From: JANNYA01 sp031409855
GTDB lineage: Bacteria; Pseudomonadota; Gammaproteobacteria; Xanthomonadales; SZUA-5
Reading direction: 5' to 3'
Length of the DNA stretch: 55,534 nucleotides
Assembly (NCBI GenBank): GCA_031409855.1
Contig: JANNYA010000125.1
Span: forward strand, 1-55,534
Numbering within the stretch: position 1 is the stretch's first letter; each line of letters begins with the position of its first letter. The translations under genes and the position numbers were made by a program. The notes below the pieces were generated by a model, which saw only the letters and a list, made by a program, of their open reading frames with translations, was not told where the DNA came from and made no database searches. Of the stretch, positions 1 to 9,101 are shown in pieces.

Positions 1-1
1 T

Positions 2-3000
2 GTTTTTCTCACAGTCAATGCGGTCAACGATTTGCCTAGTTTTATCGCAGGCGGCAATCAAACGCATCCAATCGGAACCAGCACAGCACAAACGGTTCCG
101 ACTTGGGCCACGGCAATCAGCGATGGCGACGCCGATTTCACGCAAGCGTTGAGCTTTAACGTCAGCAATGACAACAACGCGCTATTCACCACGCAACCTA
201 CAGTCGCGGCAAATGGCACTTTGAACTACACGCCAAACGGCAGTGCTGGCAGCGCGATCGTAAGCGTCAGCTTGACGGATGACGCGAGCGCAGGCGGCCC
301 AGCGCTGACGAGCTTAAACCAGACTTTCACGATCACGATTAGCGCCAACACGTTACCGACGATTTCTAATGTCGCCAATCAAACGATCAATGAAGATGCA
401 GCCACGGCTGCGCTGGCAATTACCGTGGGCGATGCTGAAACTGCGCTTACAGCCTTGACGATGTCCGGCAGCTCAAGCAACACCACCTTAGTGCCGAACG
501 CAAATATTGTGTTTGGCGGCAGCGGTGCCAATCGCACCGTTACCGTCACGCCAGTGGCGGGAATATCCGGCACCAGCACGATTGGCCTGACCGTGACCGA
601 TGGCAACGGCGGCACGGCTACTGACACTGTTTTTCTCACGGTCAATGCGGTCAACGATTTGCCTAGTTTTATCGCAGGAGGCAATCAAACGCATCCAATC
701 GGAACCAGCACAGCACAAACAGTGCCCGCCTGGGCCACGGCAATTAGCGATGGCGACGCCGATTTCACCCAAGTTCTGAGCTTTAACGTCACGAACAACA
801 ACAATGGCTTGTTCACCACGCAGCCGAGCGTTGCCAGCAACGGCACTTTGAGCTACACGCCAAACGGCAGCTCCGGCAGCGCCACGGTCAACGTAAGCTT
901 GACCGATGACGCCACCGCAGGTGGTGGGGCGCTGACAAGTGCGGTTCAAACCTTCACGATCACGATTAGCGCCAATACGCCGCCAACAATTTCCAACGTC
1001 GCCGATCAAACTATTAATGAAGATGCGGCCACTGCTGCGCTGGCAATTACGGTGGGCGATGCTGAAACCGCAGTCGCTGCTTTGACGATGTCGGGCAGCT
1101 CCAGCAATACCGCCTTGGTGCCTAATGCCAATATCGTCTTTGCTGGCACAGGCGCATCGCGGACGGTGACTGTTACCCCAACGGCGAATTTGTCCGGTAC
1201 CAGCACGATCACTTTGACTGTGACCGATGGCAATAGCGGCACAGCTAGCGATACGTTCTTGCTGACCGTAAACGCCGTGAATGACGCGCCTAGTTTTGTT
1301 GCGGGCGGCAATCAAACGCACCCTATCGGCACCAGCACCGCACAAACGCTTGCCACGTGGGCCACGGCAATTAACGATGGCGATAGCGACTTCACGCAAG
1401 CGTTGAGTTTCAATGTTACGAGTAACAACAACGCGCTATTCACCACCCAGCCTACCGTTGCCGCCAATGGCTCATTGAGCTACACGCCAAACGGCAGCGC
1501 TGGCACCGCGATCGTAAGCGTCAGTTTGACTGATGACGCAAGCGCAGGCGGCCCAGCGCTGACGAGCACAGCCCAGACATTCACGATCACGATTAGTGCC
1601 AACACGGTACCAACGATTTCTAATGTCGCCAATCAAACGATCAATGAAGATGCGGCCACTGCTGCGCTAGCAATTACCGTTGGCGATGCCGAAACCGCAC
1701 TCACCGCCTTGACGATGTCCGGCAGCTCAAGCAACACCACCTTGGTGCCGAACGCAAATATTGTGTTTGGCGGCAGCGGTGCGAATCGCACCGTTACCGT
1801 CACGCCAACGGCGGGAATATCTGGCACCAGCACAATTTCCTTGACGGTGACCGATGGGAATAGCGGCACGGCCAGCGATACGGTTTTGCTTACTGTTAAC
1901 GCGGTCAACGATTTGCCTAGTTTTGTCGCCGGTGCAAATCAAACCCAGCCCGCTGGCACGAACAGCGCGCAGACGGTGCTTGCTTGGGCGACGGCGATTA
2001 ACGATGGCGATGCCGATTTCATCCAAGCGCTGACGTTCAATGTCACGAACGACAACAACGCTTTATTCACCGCGCAGCCAACCGTGGCCGCAAATGGCAG
2101 CTTGAGCTACACACCGAATGGCGGCTCGGGTACGGCCACGGTCAGCGTGAGTTTGAGCGATGACGCAAGTGCAGGCGGCCCAGCGCTAACCAGCGCGGTG
2201 CAAACCTTCACGATCACCACGGCGGCGAATACCGCGCCGACGATCAGCAACATCGTGGATAGCGCCAGCGATGAAGACGCCGCCACAGCGGCGATTGCCT
2301 TCAGCGTGGGCGACGCCGAAACGGCCACGAGTGCGTTGACGCTTAGCGCAAATTCGAGCGATACCGGCCTGATTCCACTGACGAATATCGTCTTTGGCGG
2401 CAGCGGTGCCAGCCGCACGGTGACGATTACGCCCGCAACAAGTTTGTCCGGCACCAGCACGATTACGGTGTCAGTCAATGATGGCGTGTTGAGCAGCAGC
2501 AATAGTTTTGTGCTGACCATCAACCCGATCAACGATGTACCTAGCTTTGTCGCCGGTGCGAACCAAACGCAGCTGTTTGGCACCAGCAGCGCACAAACGC
2601 TTCCCATGTGGGCAACGGCGATCAACGATGGCGATAGCACGGTCGTACAAGCGCTGACGTTCAATGTCAGCAACGTCAATAACGCCCTGTTCACCACCCA
2701 GCCGAGCGTAAGTTCAACCGGCACGCTGAGCTACACGCCAAACGGCACGTCCGGCAGCGCCACGGTCAGCGTGAGTTTGAGCGACGATGCCACCGCAGGC
2801 GGCGCGGCGTTAACCAGCGCGGTGCAAACCTTCACGATCACGATAGAGCCGAACACGCCACCGGCATTTGTAGCTGCGGCGGCGATCACCCGCCAGCAAG
2901 GAAGTGCTTCGAGTTTGGCAAGTCTAGGTGTGGTGACTGACCCGAGCGACCCGGCGGGCAGTTTGACGCTCGCTGTCATTGCCGGTGGCACCGCGACGGG

Positions 3001-4441
3001 AATAAGCAGTAACAACGTGCTCAATACCAACGGCAATGTCAGCGCCAATGTCGCCGCCAGTTGCGAAGCCGCCAGTGGCACCGTGCGCTTAACGGTCACG
3101 GACTTGAACAGCTCAAGCAGCACCGGTGATTTTCAAGTGAACGTCACGCCGAACACGCCGCCGGCTTTGGCCTACGGTACGGCCAATGTCAGCGTCGGTA
3201 ATTCATTGAGTATCACCCCGAGCACCGCTCTGAGCGATAACGGCAGCGTCACCAGTGTCACGGTGCAAAGCAGCGGCACTTACACTGGCGGGATTAGCGT
3301 CAGCACCAGCGGTGTGATTAGCTTAAGCAATGCCACACCAGCCGGTAGCCACACGCTGGTGATTCGCGCCACCGATAATTGCGGGGCGAATAGCGATGTC
3401 AGCGTGGCACTTACTATCGGCCAAGCCAGCACCTTCAAGTTGATCACCAGCAATGTCTCGCCGAGCCGTTTTGGCGAAGCGGTGACGTTTAGTGTGAACT
3501 TGGTAGGTATCGACCCAAGCGGCACGGTGGAATTCTTTGCCGGTGCAAGCAGCTTGGGCAGCGCACCGTTAGTGGCTAGCCCAAGCGGCGGTGCGAACTT
3601 GAAGCTGGCGAATTTGACGACGAGCAGCTTAGCCGTTGGCACCTCGGTGATTAGCGCGCGTTACGCGGGAGATGTGAATAACGTCGCTTCCGTCAGCGCG
3701 GATTTGGCGCACATCGTTAACTCGGCAGGTACGCGCATCACGCTGACACCAGCCGCGAACCCAGCACCGGTGGGCACTGTCAGTATTGCTGTGCAAGTGG
3801 CAGCAGAAGCACCGGGTGGTGGCGTGCCACAGGGCAGCGTCACATTGACTTCGGGCGCATTGAACTGCACCGCAGCATTGACTGCGGGTGTAGGCAGCTG
3901 CACGCTGAACTTTGCTAGCGTCGGCTATCAAGCGATCAGCGCCAGCTACACGCCGACGGGAAGCAATCACGCCGCAAGTATTGGAAGTTCGGCAGTCGTG
4001 ATTGTGGCAACGCCGAGCAGCACCGATTTGCGGGTGCGCATCGGCAATGGCGTCAGCAATATTGGCGCCGGGCAGAGCGTTAGCTATCTGATTGTGGTGG
4101 ATAACTTAGGCACGCAAGCCGCAGTAGGGCGCTTGCAAGTGCCGGTGAGTACGGATTTTGCCGGGGCAAGTTACACGTGTATTAGTGCGGTTTTGGCGAG
4201 TTGTGCAGCAAGCGGCACGGGAAATATCGATCAGGAACTGAGCTTGGCCCCAGGTGGTGTAGTGATTTACCGCTTCAACGTCAACGCGCCGCTAGCGCCA
4301 GAGCGTACGATCAGTCAAACTGCCAATGTCGTCACAAAAGCACCAACGACCGACTCCGATGCGACCAACAATAGCGCGGTGGATATCGATCCAATGGGGC
4401 TACTTGCGGATGGCTATGAGGATGCGGCAGTGACTGAATAG
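2..4441 (+). CDS. Giant secreted tandem-repeat (cadherin/Ig-like) protein, 5' end outside window
   Basis: The reading frame is open from the left edge: bases 2-31 already encode the VNAVND linker that precedes every later repeat. The apparent TTG start at 32 is therefore internal and the gene is 5'-partial, with 1479 residues visible. It holds four ~209-residue units, each made of two ~100-residue beta-sandwich modules rich in Ser, Thr, Asn and Gly. A fifth half unit and more diverged Ig-like modules follow. Residues ~1150-1340 look like bacterial Ig-like (Big_3-type) domains, and the last ~130 resemble a DUF11 domain. The chain ends in a GLLADGYE-like motif plus six residues. Such proteins are exported, non-enzymatic surface or matrix proteins; adhesion is an inference. 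The signal peptide lies outside the window. No catalytic motif was seen. Confidence 0.85.
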   Translation, partial: VFLTVNAVNDLPSFIAGGNQTHPIGTSTAQTVPTWATAISDGDADFTQALSFNVSNDNNALFTTQPTVAANGTLNYTPNGSAGSAIVSVSLTDDASAGGPALTSLNQTFTITISANTLPTISNVANQTINEDAATAALAITVGDAETALTALTMSGSSSNTTLVPNANIVFGGSGANRTVTVTPVAGISGTSTIGLTVTDGNGGTATDTVFLTVNAVNDLPSFIAGGNQTHPIGTSTAQTVPAWATAISDGDADFTQVLSFNVTNNNNGLFTTQPSVASNGTLSYTPNGSSGSATVNVSLTDDATAGGGALTSAVQTFTITISANTPPTISNVADQTINEDAATAALAITVGDAETAVAALTMSGSSSNTALVPNANIVFAGTGASRTVTVTPTANLSGTSTITLTVTDGNSGTASDTFLLTVNAVNDAPSFVAGGNQTHPIGTSTAQTLATWATAINDGDSDFTQALSFNVTSNNNALFTTQPTVAANGSLSYTPNGSAGTAIVSVSLTDDASAGGPALTSTAQTFTITISANTVPTISNVANQTINEDAATAALAITVGDAETALTALTMSGSSSNTTLVPNANIVFGGSGANRTVTVTPTAGISGTSTISLTVTDGNSGTASDTVLLTVNAVNDLPSFVAGANQTQPAGTNSAQTVLAWATAINDGDADFIQALTFNVTNDNNALFTAQPTVAANGSLSYTPNGGSGTATVSVSLSDDASAGGPALTSAVQTFTITTAANTAPTISNIVDSASDEDAATAAIAFSVGDAETATSALTLSANSSDTGLIPLTNIVFGGSGASRTVTITPATSLSGTSTITVSVNDGVLSSSNSFVLTINPINDVPSFVAGANQTQLFGTSSAQTLPMWATAINDGDSTVVQALTFNVSNVNNALFTTQPSVSSTGTLSYTPNGTSGSATVSVSLSDDATAGGAALTSAVQTFTITIEPNTPPAFVAAAAITRQQGSASSLASLGVVTDPSDPAGSLTLAVIAGGTATGISSNNVLNTNGNVSANVAASCEAASGTVRLTVTDLNSSSSTGDFQVNVTPNTPPALAYGTANVSVGNSLSITPSTALSDNGSVTSVTVQSSGTYTGGISVSTSGVISLSNATPAGSHTLVIRATDNCGANSDVSVALTIGQASTFKLITSNVSPSRFGEAVTFSVNLVGIDPSGTVEFFAGASSLGSAPLVASPSGGANLKLANLTTSSLAVGTSVISARYAGDVNNVASVSADLAHIVNSAGTRITLTPAANPAPVGTVSIAVQVAAEAPGGGVPQGSVTLTSGALNCTAALTAGVGSCTLNFASVGYQAISASYTPTGSNHAASIGSSAVVIVATPSSTDLRVRIGNGVSNIGAGQSVSYLIVVDNLGTQAAVGRLQVPVSTDFAGASYTCISAVLASCAASGTGNIDQELSLAPGGVVIYRFNVNAPLAPERTISQTANVVTKAPTTDSDATNNSAVDIDPMGLLADGYEDAAVTE
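32..2536 (+). repeat. Four in-frame direct repeats of ~627 bp
   Basis: Units begin at the codon after the VND linker, at 32, 659, 1286 and 1913; a diverged half unit starts at 2537. Spacing is exactly 627 bp three times, then 624 bp, so each unit is 209 or 208 codons. Units 1 and 3 are nearly identical over long stretches (compare 360-560 with 1614-1814), which points to recent duplication or gene conversion. Repeats of this size and identity are prone to copy-number change and to misassembly from short reads. Confidence 0.92.
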
Positions 4442-4449
4442 GGTTATTG

Positions 4450-4479
4450 AACCTGTCGGTACTGATGTATCGGCAGGTT
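4450..4479 (+). terminator. Hairpin just after the repeat-protein gene; weak terminator candidate
   Basis: A 12-bp stem with two G-U pairs (4450-4461 with 4468-4479) and a six-base loop starts nine bases past the stop codon. No T-run follows, only AAGTTTGG. It is either a mRNA 3'-end stabiliser or a poor intrinsic terminator. Confidence 0.35.
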
Positions 4480-4565
4480 AAGTTTGGTCAAGGTAAGAAT
4501 AAATACAACTAAGCAAAGCCAGTAATTGGCTAACTAACTCCAATTAATACATTAAGGGTTTACCC

Positions 4566-7500
4566 GTGTTCAACACATTTCGATTCCTCGCGCTAAGCGC
4601 CGCAACGTTGCTTTCCATGCCTGCGCAGGCGCAGCTCTATGGCGCAAGCCCTTTCGTAAATGAGTTTTATCAGCTTGACATTGATACGGGCGTTGCAATA
4701 ACAACTACGGCGGTTACGGTGCCTGGGCGTACGATCACTGGCATCAACGGCGTAACGATTGATCCAACGACCGGCACCGCATATGCGATCGTCAAGGCAA
4801 CGGCCGTTACCGGCAGGTTGCTGATTCGCATTGATTTGGCCACCGCAGTTGGGGTTGAGATTGGTAACTTGGGCGATAATTTTTCTTCGCTCACTTTTCG
4901 CGGCGATGGTCAGTTATTTGGCACCACCGGCGACGGTGCGACGGTTCCAGAAACGCTTTATTTGATTGATAAGACGAATGCAACTAAGGTTTTGGCAGTG
5001 TCGTTGGGCAATGGCGCCGATGGCGAAATCATTGCGTTTAATCCTGATGATGGTTTGCTTTATCACTGGTCGGGCAATAGCACGGTTGTTTTTGAAAGCA
5101 TTCTTGCCACAGCGCCCTATACAACAACGAATATTCCCATCACTGGCGGCCCAACAGGTGGTGAGACATTTGGTGCCGTTTGGGATGAATGCCGCAATGT
5201 GTTTCTTGCCTCAAATATCAGTTCTAGATTTGCGACGGTAACGCCTACTGGCGTCTACAGTGCGCAATTCGGCACGAACCCAGATGATATTCGTGGCATG
5301 GCGCTGGTCGGACGAAATACCTGCAACGTTGATTTGAGTACTGCAATTACTGTTACACCTTCCACGCCTGCGAATGGCGCGCCAGTGACAATTGATTTTG
5401 TCGTGAGCAACGCGGGTTTCGCGCGGGCACTAGCGCCGACGATTACTCTGACGTTACCGGCAAATTTGTCTGCAGTAACTTCGACTGGCTGCGCTGAAAG
5501 CCCAGCTGGAACGACCGTATGCACGTTACCTACTATTTTTGGCGGTGCAAACCGAAGTTTTTCGGTCCAAGGTACTTTTACCGGCGGTTCGGGCACGATT
5601 TCAACGGCTGTTAGTACAACTTCGGTCGATACCTTAGCAGGCAATAATTCAAGTAGTGCGCCGCTTGGCGTTGTAAGTGCCTTTGCGATATCCCCAGCAA
5701 CGATAGCCGAAGGCACGGGTAGCACCAATAACTTAGTGTTCACCGTTACCGCATCGCCCGCGCCAGCGAGCGTTCAAACGGTGCAGTTTGCCAGCAGCAA
5801 CGGCACCGCAATTGCCGGTACCGACTACACTGTGAGCACTGGAACATTGACGTTTAATGCCGGTGTCGCAAGCCAAACCATTACGGTGCCGCTCACCACC
5901 GACACGACAGTGGAAGGCGACGAAACCTTGTCAATGACCTTGAGCAACCCAGTAGGCGGTGCCACAATTTCAACCGCAACGGCGACCGGCACAATCAACA
6001 ACGACGACACCGCCGTGATCAGTGTGAATACACCCAATGTTGCCGAGGGCAATGTCGGTAATACCCCGCTGCCGTTTAGCGTCAGCCTTAGCAACCCAGT
6101 TCAGGGTGCCGTGTCGTTCACTTACACTGCCGCGAACGGAAATAACGTCAATCCGCTATTGAATGCAACGCTTGCCGATAATGACTTCCTCGCCAGCACC
6201 GGCAGCGTCAGTTTTCCATCAGATAGCGCAGCGCCATTAACGGTTAATGTGCCGATTGTTGGGGATCTGGATGTCGAATCTAATCAAGGACTGCTGCTGA
6301 ATTTGTCAGGCTTGGTGTTGCCGGGCACGATCTCGCCCGCAAGCGTCACTTTTGCTGCGAGTGGCGCGGGTACGATCAATAATGATGACGGCACTGTGCT
6401 CAGCATCGCCAATGCAGCGATCACTGAAGGCAATGTGGGCAGTAGCAATTTGGTGTTTACGGTGAGTTTGTCCGCTAGCAATAAAGATCCAGTGACCGTG
6501 CAATTCGCCAGTAGCAATGGCACCGCGACTGCGGGCTCAGATTACACAGTGACGAACGGCACGCTGACTTTTCCGGCTTTTAGCGTTAGCCAAACCATCA
6601 CGGTGCCGGTTGCTGGTGAAAACATCGTCGAGGCCAACGAAACGTTCACCATGACCTTAAGCGCGCCAAGCGGAGCGACCTTGGGCGCTTCGGTGGCGAT
6701 TGGCACGATTAATAACGATGATAGCGCCACGCTTTCACTCAATAGCGTCAATCAAGCCGAAGGCAATGCCGGAAATACGCCAATGACGTTTACCGCAACA
6801 TTGAGCAACCCGGTGCAGGGCAGTGTCGGTGCCACGCTCAATACCGCTGACGGTAACAGCGCTACCGTTTTGCAAAACGCAACCGTGGCCGATAACGATT
6901 ATGTCGCGCTCACCAACAGTGCTTTCACCTTGGCTAGTGGTTTGACGCAAACGGTGCCGGTGCAAATTGTGGGCGATACCGATGTCGAACCGAATCAAGG
7001 CTTGCGCCTGATCTTGTCGAACTTGACCGCACCCGCAGGCATTCCGGCAGGCGCGATCACTTTGGGTACGGCAACCGGCAACGGCACCATCAATAACGAC
7101 GATTCGACCGCGCTCAGTATTGCCGCTGCGACGTTGGTGGAAGGTAATACTGCGACCAGCGTAATGAATTTGACGGTGAGTTTGCCAGCGCCGAACAAAG
7201 ATCCAGTGACGGTGAATTTTGCGACCAGCGATGGCACAGCAATCGCAGGATCGGACTACGTCGCACGCACCGGCACGCTGACTTTCCCGAGCAATGTGCA
7301 GAGTCAACAAATTGCGATCACGATCAATGGCGATGTCGTGTTTGAAAACAATGAAACCTTTACCGTGACCTTAAGTGCCCCAACCGGTGCCACAATTGCT
7401 ACGGCAAGCGCGATTGGCACGATTACCGACGATGAAGTGTTGGGCTTGAGCATCGCCGATGCAACGCTGGCGGAAGGCGCTCAGGGCACTTCAGTGCTGA

Positions 7501-7886
7501 TGAATTTCACAGTGAGTTTGGCGGGTGCTTCGAGTTTGCCAGTGACGGTCGATTTTGCCACGAGCAACGGCACGGCCGGCGCGCCCAATGACTTCACAGC
7601 CGTGAACGGCACACTGACGTTTGCGCCCGGTGAAAACAGCAAGACCGTTGCAGTTTCTATCGTTGGCGACAGCATCGTTGAAAATAATGAAAGCTTCGCC
7701 GTAACACTGACGAATCCGAACCCCGCGCCACCGCGCTTGCTTTTGACGCGTGCGGTTGCAACGGGAACGATTGGCAATGATGACGTGTTTATTCAGGTGC
7801 CGGTATTGGATTGGCGCGGTTTAATGTTGTTGGCGTTCGGCATGGGGTTAGTGGGGGTATTTGTTACACGTCGAACGCAGATTTGA
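4566..7886 (+). CDS. Secreted Calx-beta repeat protein with IPTL-CTERM-like tail
   Basis: The GTG start is preceded by AAGGG at about 4554-4558 and followed by a signal peptide ending AQA near residue 22. Residues ~23-250 form a PQQ/DUF4394-like propeller segment, as in other surface proteins that begin LYGAS...YQLD. Residues ~255-365 resemble a DUF11 domain. Six Calx-beta modules follow, each starting with an I/L-S...EG motif and ending in INNDD or TDDE: about 370, 483, 610, 721, 848 and 959. They occur in a short form (~97-110 residues) and a long form (~127 residues) in the order short, long, short, long, short, short. Calx-beta domains bind calcium in known members. The C-terminus has a PVLDWRG signature, a hydrophobic helix and RR, as in IPTL-CTERM sorting tails. 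The protein probably sits at the cell surface; its function is unknown. Confidence 0.87.
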   Translation: MFNTFRFLALSAATLLSMPAQAQLYGASPFVNEFYQLDIDTGVAITTTAVTVPGRTITGINGVTIDPTTGTAYAIVKATAVTGRLLIRIDLATAVGVEIGNLGDNFSSLTFRGDGQLFGTTGDGATVPETLYLIDKTNATKVLAVSLGNGADGEIIAFNPDDGLLYHWSGNSTVVFESILATAPYTTTNIPITGGPTGGETFGAVWDECRNVFLASNISSRFATVTPTGVYSAQFGTNPDDIRGMALVGRNTCNVDLSTAITVTPSTPANGAPVTIDFVVSNAGFARALAPTITLTLPANLSAVTSTGCAESPAGTTVCTLPTIFGGANRSFSVQGTFTGGSGTISTAVSTTSVDTLAGNNSSSAPLGVVSAFAISPATIAEGTGSTNNLVFTVTASPAPASVQTVQFASSNGTAIAGTDYTVSTGTLTFNAGVASQTITVPLTTDTTVEGDETLSMTLSNPVGGATISTATATGTINNDDTAVISVNTPNVAEGNVGNTPLPFSVSLSNPVQGAVSFTYTAANGNNVNPLLNATLADNDFLASTGSVSFPSDSAAPLTVNVPIVGDLDVESNQGLLLNLSGLVLPGTISPASVTFAASGAGTINNDDGTVLSIANAAITEGNVGSSNLVFTVSLSASNKDPVTVQFASSNGTATAGSDYTVTNGTLTFPAFSVSQTITVPVAGENIVEANETFTMTLSAPSGATLGASVAIGTINNDDSATLSLNSVNQAEGNAGNTPMTFTATLSNPVQGSVGATLNTADGNSATVLQNATVADNDYVALTNSAFTLASGLTQTVPVQIVGDTDVEPNQGLRLILSNLTAPAGIPAGAITLGTATGNGTINNDDSTALSIAAATLVEGNTATSVMNLTVSLPAPNKDPVTVNFATSDGTAIAGSDYVARTGTLTFPSNVQSQQIAITINGDVVFENNETFTVTLSAPTGATIATASAIGTITDDEVLGLSIADATLAEGAQGTSVLMNFTVSLAGASSLPVTVDFATSNGTAGAPNDFTAVNGTLTFAPGENSKTVAVSIVGDSIVENNESFAVTLTNPNPAPPRLLLTRAVATGTIGNDDVFIQVPVLDWRGLMLLAFGMGLVGVFVTRRTQI

Positions 7887-7987
7887 TGGGGTTTTTAATG
7901 CTGGAAGTCCAAGGCCAGACTAGTTGGGGTGGATTTTTGGCAATTAAAAACTTATCAGGTTGCTAACTGTTTGAAATTTGGCGCAAG

Positions 7988-8019
7988 GCAGAGTAGGCTC
8001 TGCTTTCGCATATTGCGAA
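7988..8019 (+). other. Two tandem short hairpins ahead of the DUF4394-like gene
   Basis: Stem GCAGAG/CTCTGC (7988-7993 with 7998-8003) is followed immediately by TTCGCA/TGCGAA (8005-8010 with 8014-8019). Both are perfect 6-bp stems, and they lie 36 bases ahead of the start codon. They could be an operator, a leader structure or the end of the upstream transcript. No T-run follows. Confidence 0.3.
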
Positions 8020-8054
8020 TAATAATTTACAAACTCTAAATGGAGAAAATATCT

Positions 8055-8996
8055 ATGGTCATGCTTTCAAAAGCACGCGCACTTGTTGTGGGTTTAGCGC
8101 TAACCGTCGTCGGTACAGCGCAAGCATTGCCCACAATTTTTGCCTACAACGCGACAAATAACAGCATCATTAGTTTTGATGCGCTGACCCCCGGAACGTT
8201 GAGTTCTAACGTTGCATTGACTGGTTTGGCCGCCGGTGAATTTTTAATTGGCATAGACTATCGTCCGGCCACACTTACGCTTTATTCCGTCGCGATTTCG
8301 GCAACGACCAGCCGAGTAGTCACGATTAATCCAGTCACGGGAGCTGTTACCGCGGTCGGCACAGGCTTTACGCCATTATTGGCGGTTGCACCATTTTACG
8401 GGTTGGATTTTAATCCTGTTCCAGATCGTATTCGCGTCGTCAATCAAGCGGGCCTCAGTGTCCGGCTCAATCCGAACGACGGTACGCTGGCCGGAACGGA
8501 TACGCCATTGGCTTACGTCGCTGGTGATCCAGGCGCAGGTGTTACCCCCGCAGTCACTCAAGTTGCGTACAACAATAATTTCGCTGGCACGACGACCACA
8601 ACTCTATTTGGGATCGATTTTGCTAGAGATACCCTGGTTCGGATCGGCGGTGTCGATGGCACGCCTTCGCCAAACACCGGTGCATTAACGACGATCGGTT
8701 CGCTTGGAGTAGTTACAGCTAACCCAGCAGGCGGCTTCGATATTCAAGCAGGCAGCCAAAACGCGTTTGCGGTTTTGCGGGTCGGCACAGTGTCAAACTT
8801 TTATAGCGTTAATTTGGCAACCGGTGCGGCGACGCTCGTTGGGCCGGTCGGTGGCGCAGCAAACGTTGACGGTATTTCGGTAGGTCCAGCGCCCGTAGTG
8901 GTTAATATCCCAGTGCCCGCACTTGACTGGCGCGGCCTGAGCTTATTGCTGTTAGGCATGGGGCTCGTTGGTGCATTCGTGATTCGTCGCTCTTAA
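8055..8996 (+). CDS. Secreted DUF4394-like protein with IPTL-CTERM-like tail
   Basis: The frame is open from an ATG at 8040, but GGAGA at 8043-8047 is an ideal ribosome binding site for the in-frame ATG at 8055. That start gives a 313-residue protein beginning with a clean signal peptide ending TAQA. The body matches the DUF4394 pattern: repeated 'F.AYNATNNSIISFD', 'GIDYRP...LY', 'GLDFNPVPDRIRVV' and 'L...D...AYV.GDP' segments, expected to fold as a beta-propeller. The tail repeats that of the preceding gene product: PALDWRG, a hydrophobic stretch and final RRS. The shared tail and adjacency suggest both proteins are handled by the same sorting system. Function is unknown; DUF4394 proteins are exported and have no known enzymatic activity. 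Confidence 0.85.
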   Translation: MVMLSKARALVVGLALTVVGTAQALPTIFAYNATNNSIISFDALTPGTLSSNVALTGLAAGEFLIGIDYRPATLTLYSVAISATTSRVVTINPVTGAVTAVGTGFTPLLAVAPFYGLDFNPVPDRIRVVNQAGLSVRLNPNDGTLAGTDTPLAYVAGDPGAGVTPAVTQVAYNNNFAGTTTTTLFGIDFARDTLVRIGGVDGTPSPNTGALTTIGSLGVVTANPAGGFDIQAGSQNAFAVLRVGTVSNFYSVNLATGAATLVGPVGGAANVDGISVGPAPVVVNIPVPALDWRGLSLLLLGMGLVGAFVIRRS

Positions 8997-9042
8997 ATTT
9001 CATCTGCGGCGATGGCCGCGCTGAAAATGAAAGTCAATAATC

Positions 9043-9074
9043 CCCGGATGAGTGTTACTTATCCGGGTTTTTTT
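9043..9074 (+). terminator. Rho-independent terminator after the DUF4394-like gene
   Basis: Stem CCCGGAT (9043-9049) pairs with ATCCGGG (9061-9067) and is followed by seven T residues (9068-9074). It sits between the convergent DUF4394-like gene and radA. Confidence 0.88.
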
Positions 9075-9101
9075 GCTTTGCCTATTGCAGATATCGCCAC
9101 T

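Noticed and set aside
488..1399. Long antisense ORFs opposite the repeat protein (also 2107-2724, 6735-7310 and others)
   Set aside because: They follow from the codon bias and repetition of the plus-strand genes. They repeat with the same 627-bp period and have no ribosome binding sites or family similarity.
1..2850. CRISPR-like periodicity in the repeat-protein region
   Set aside because: The period is 627 bp, in frame, within a continuous coding sequence; there are no short repeats with unique spacers.
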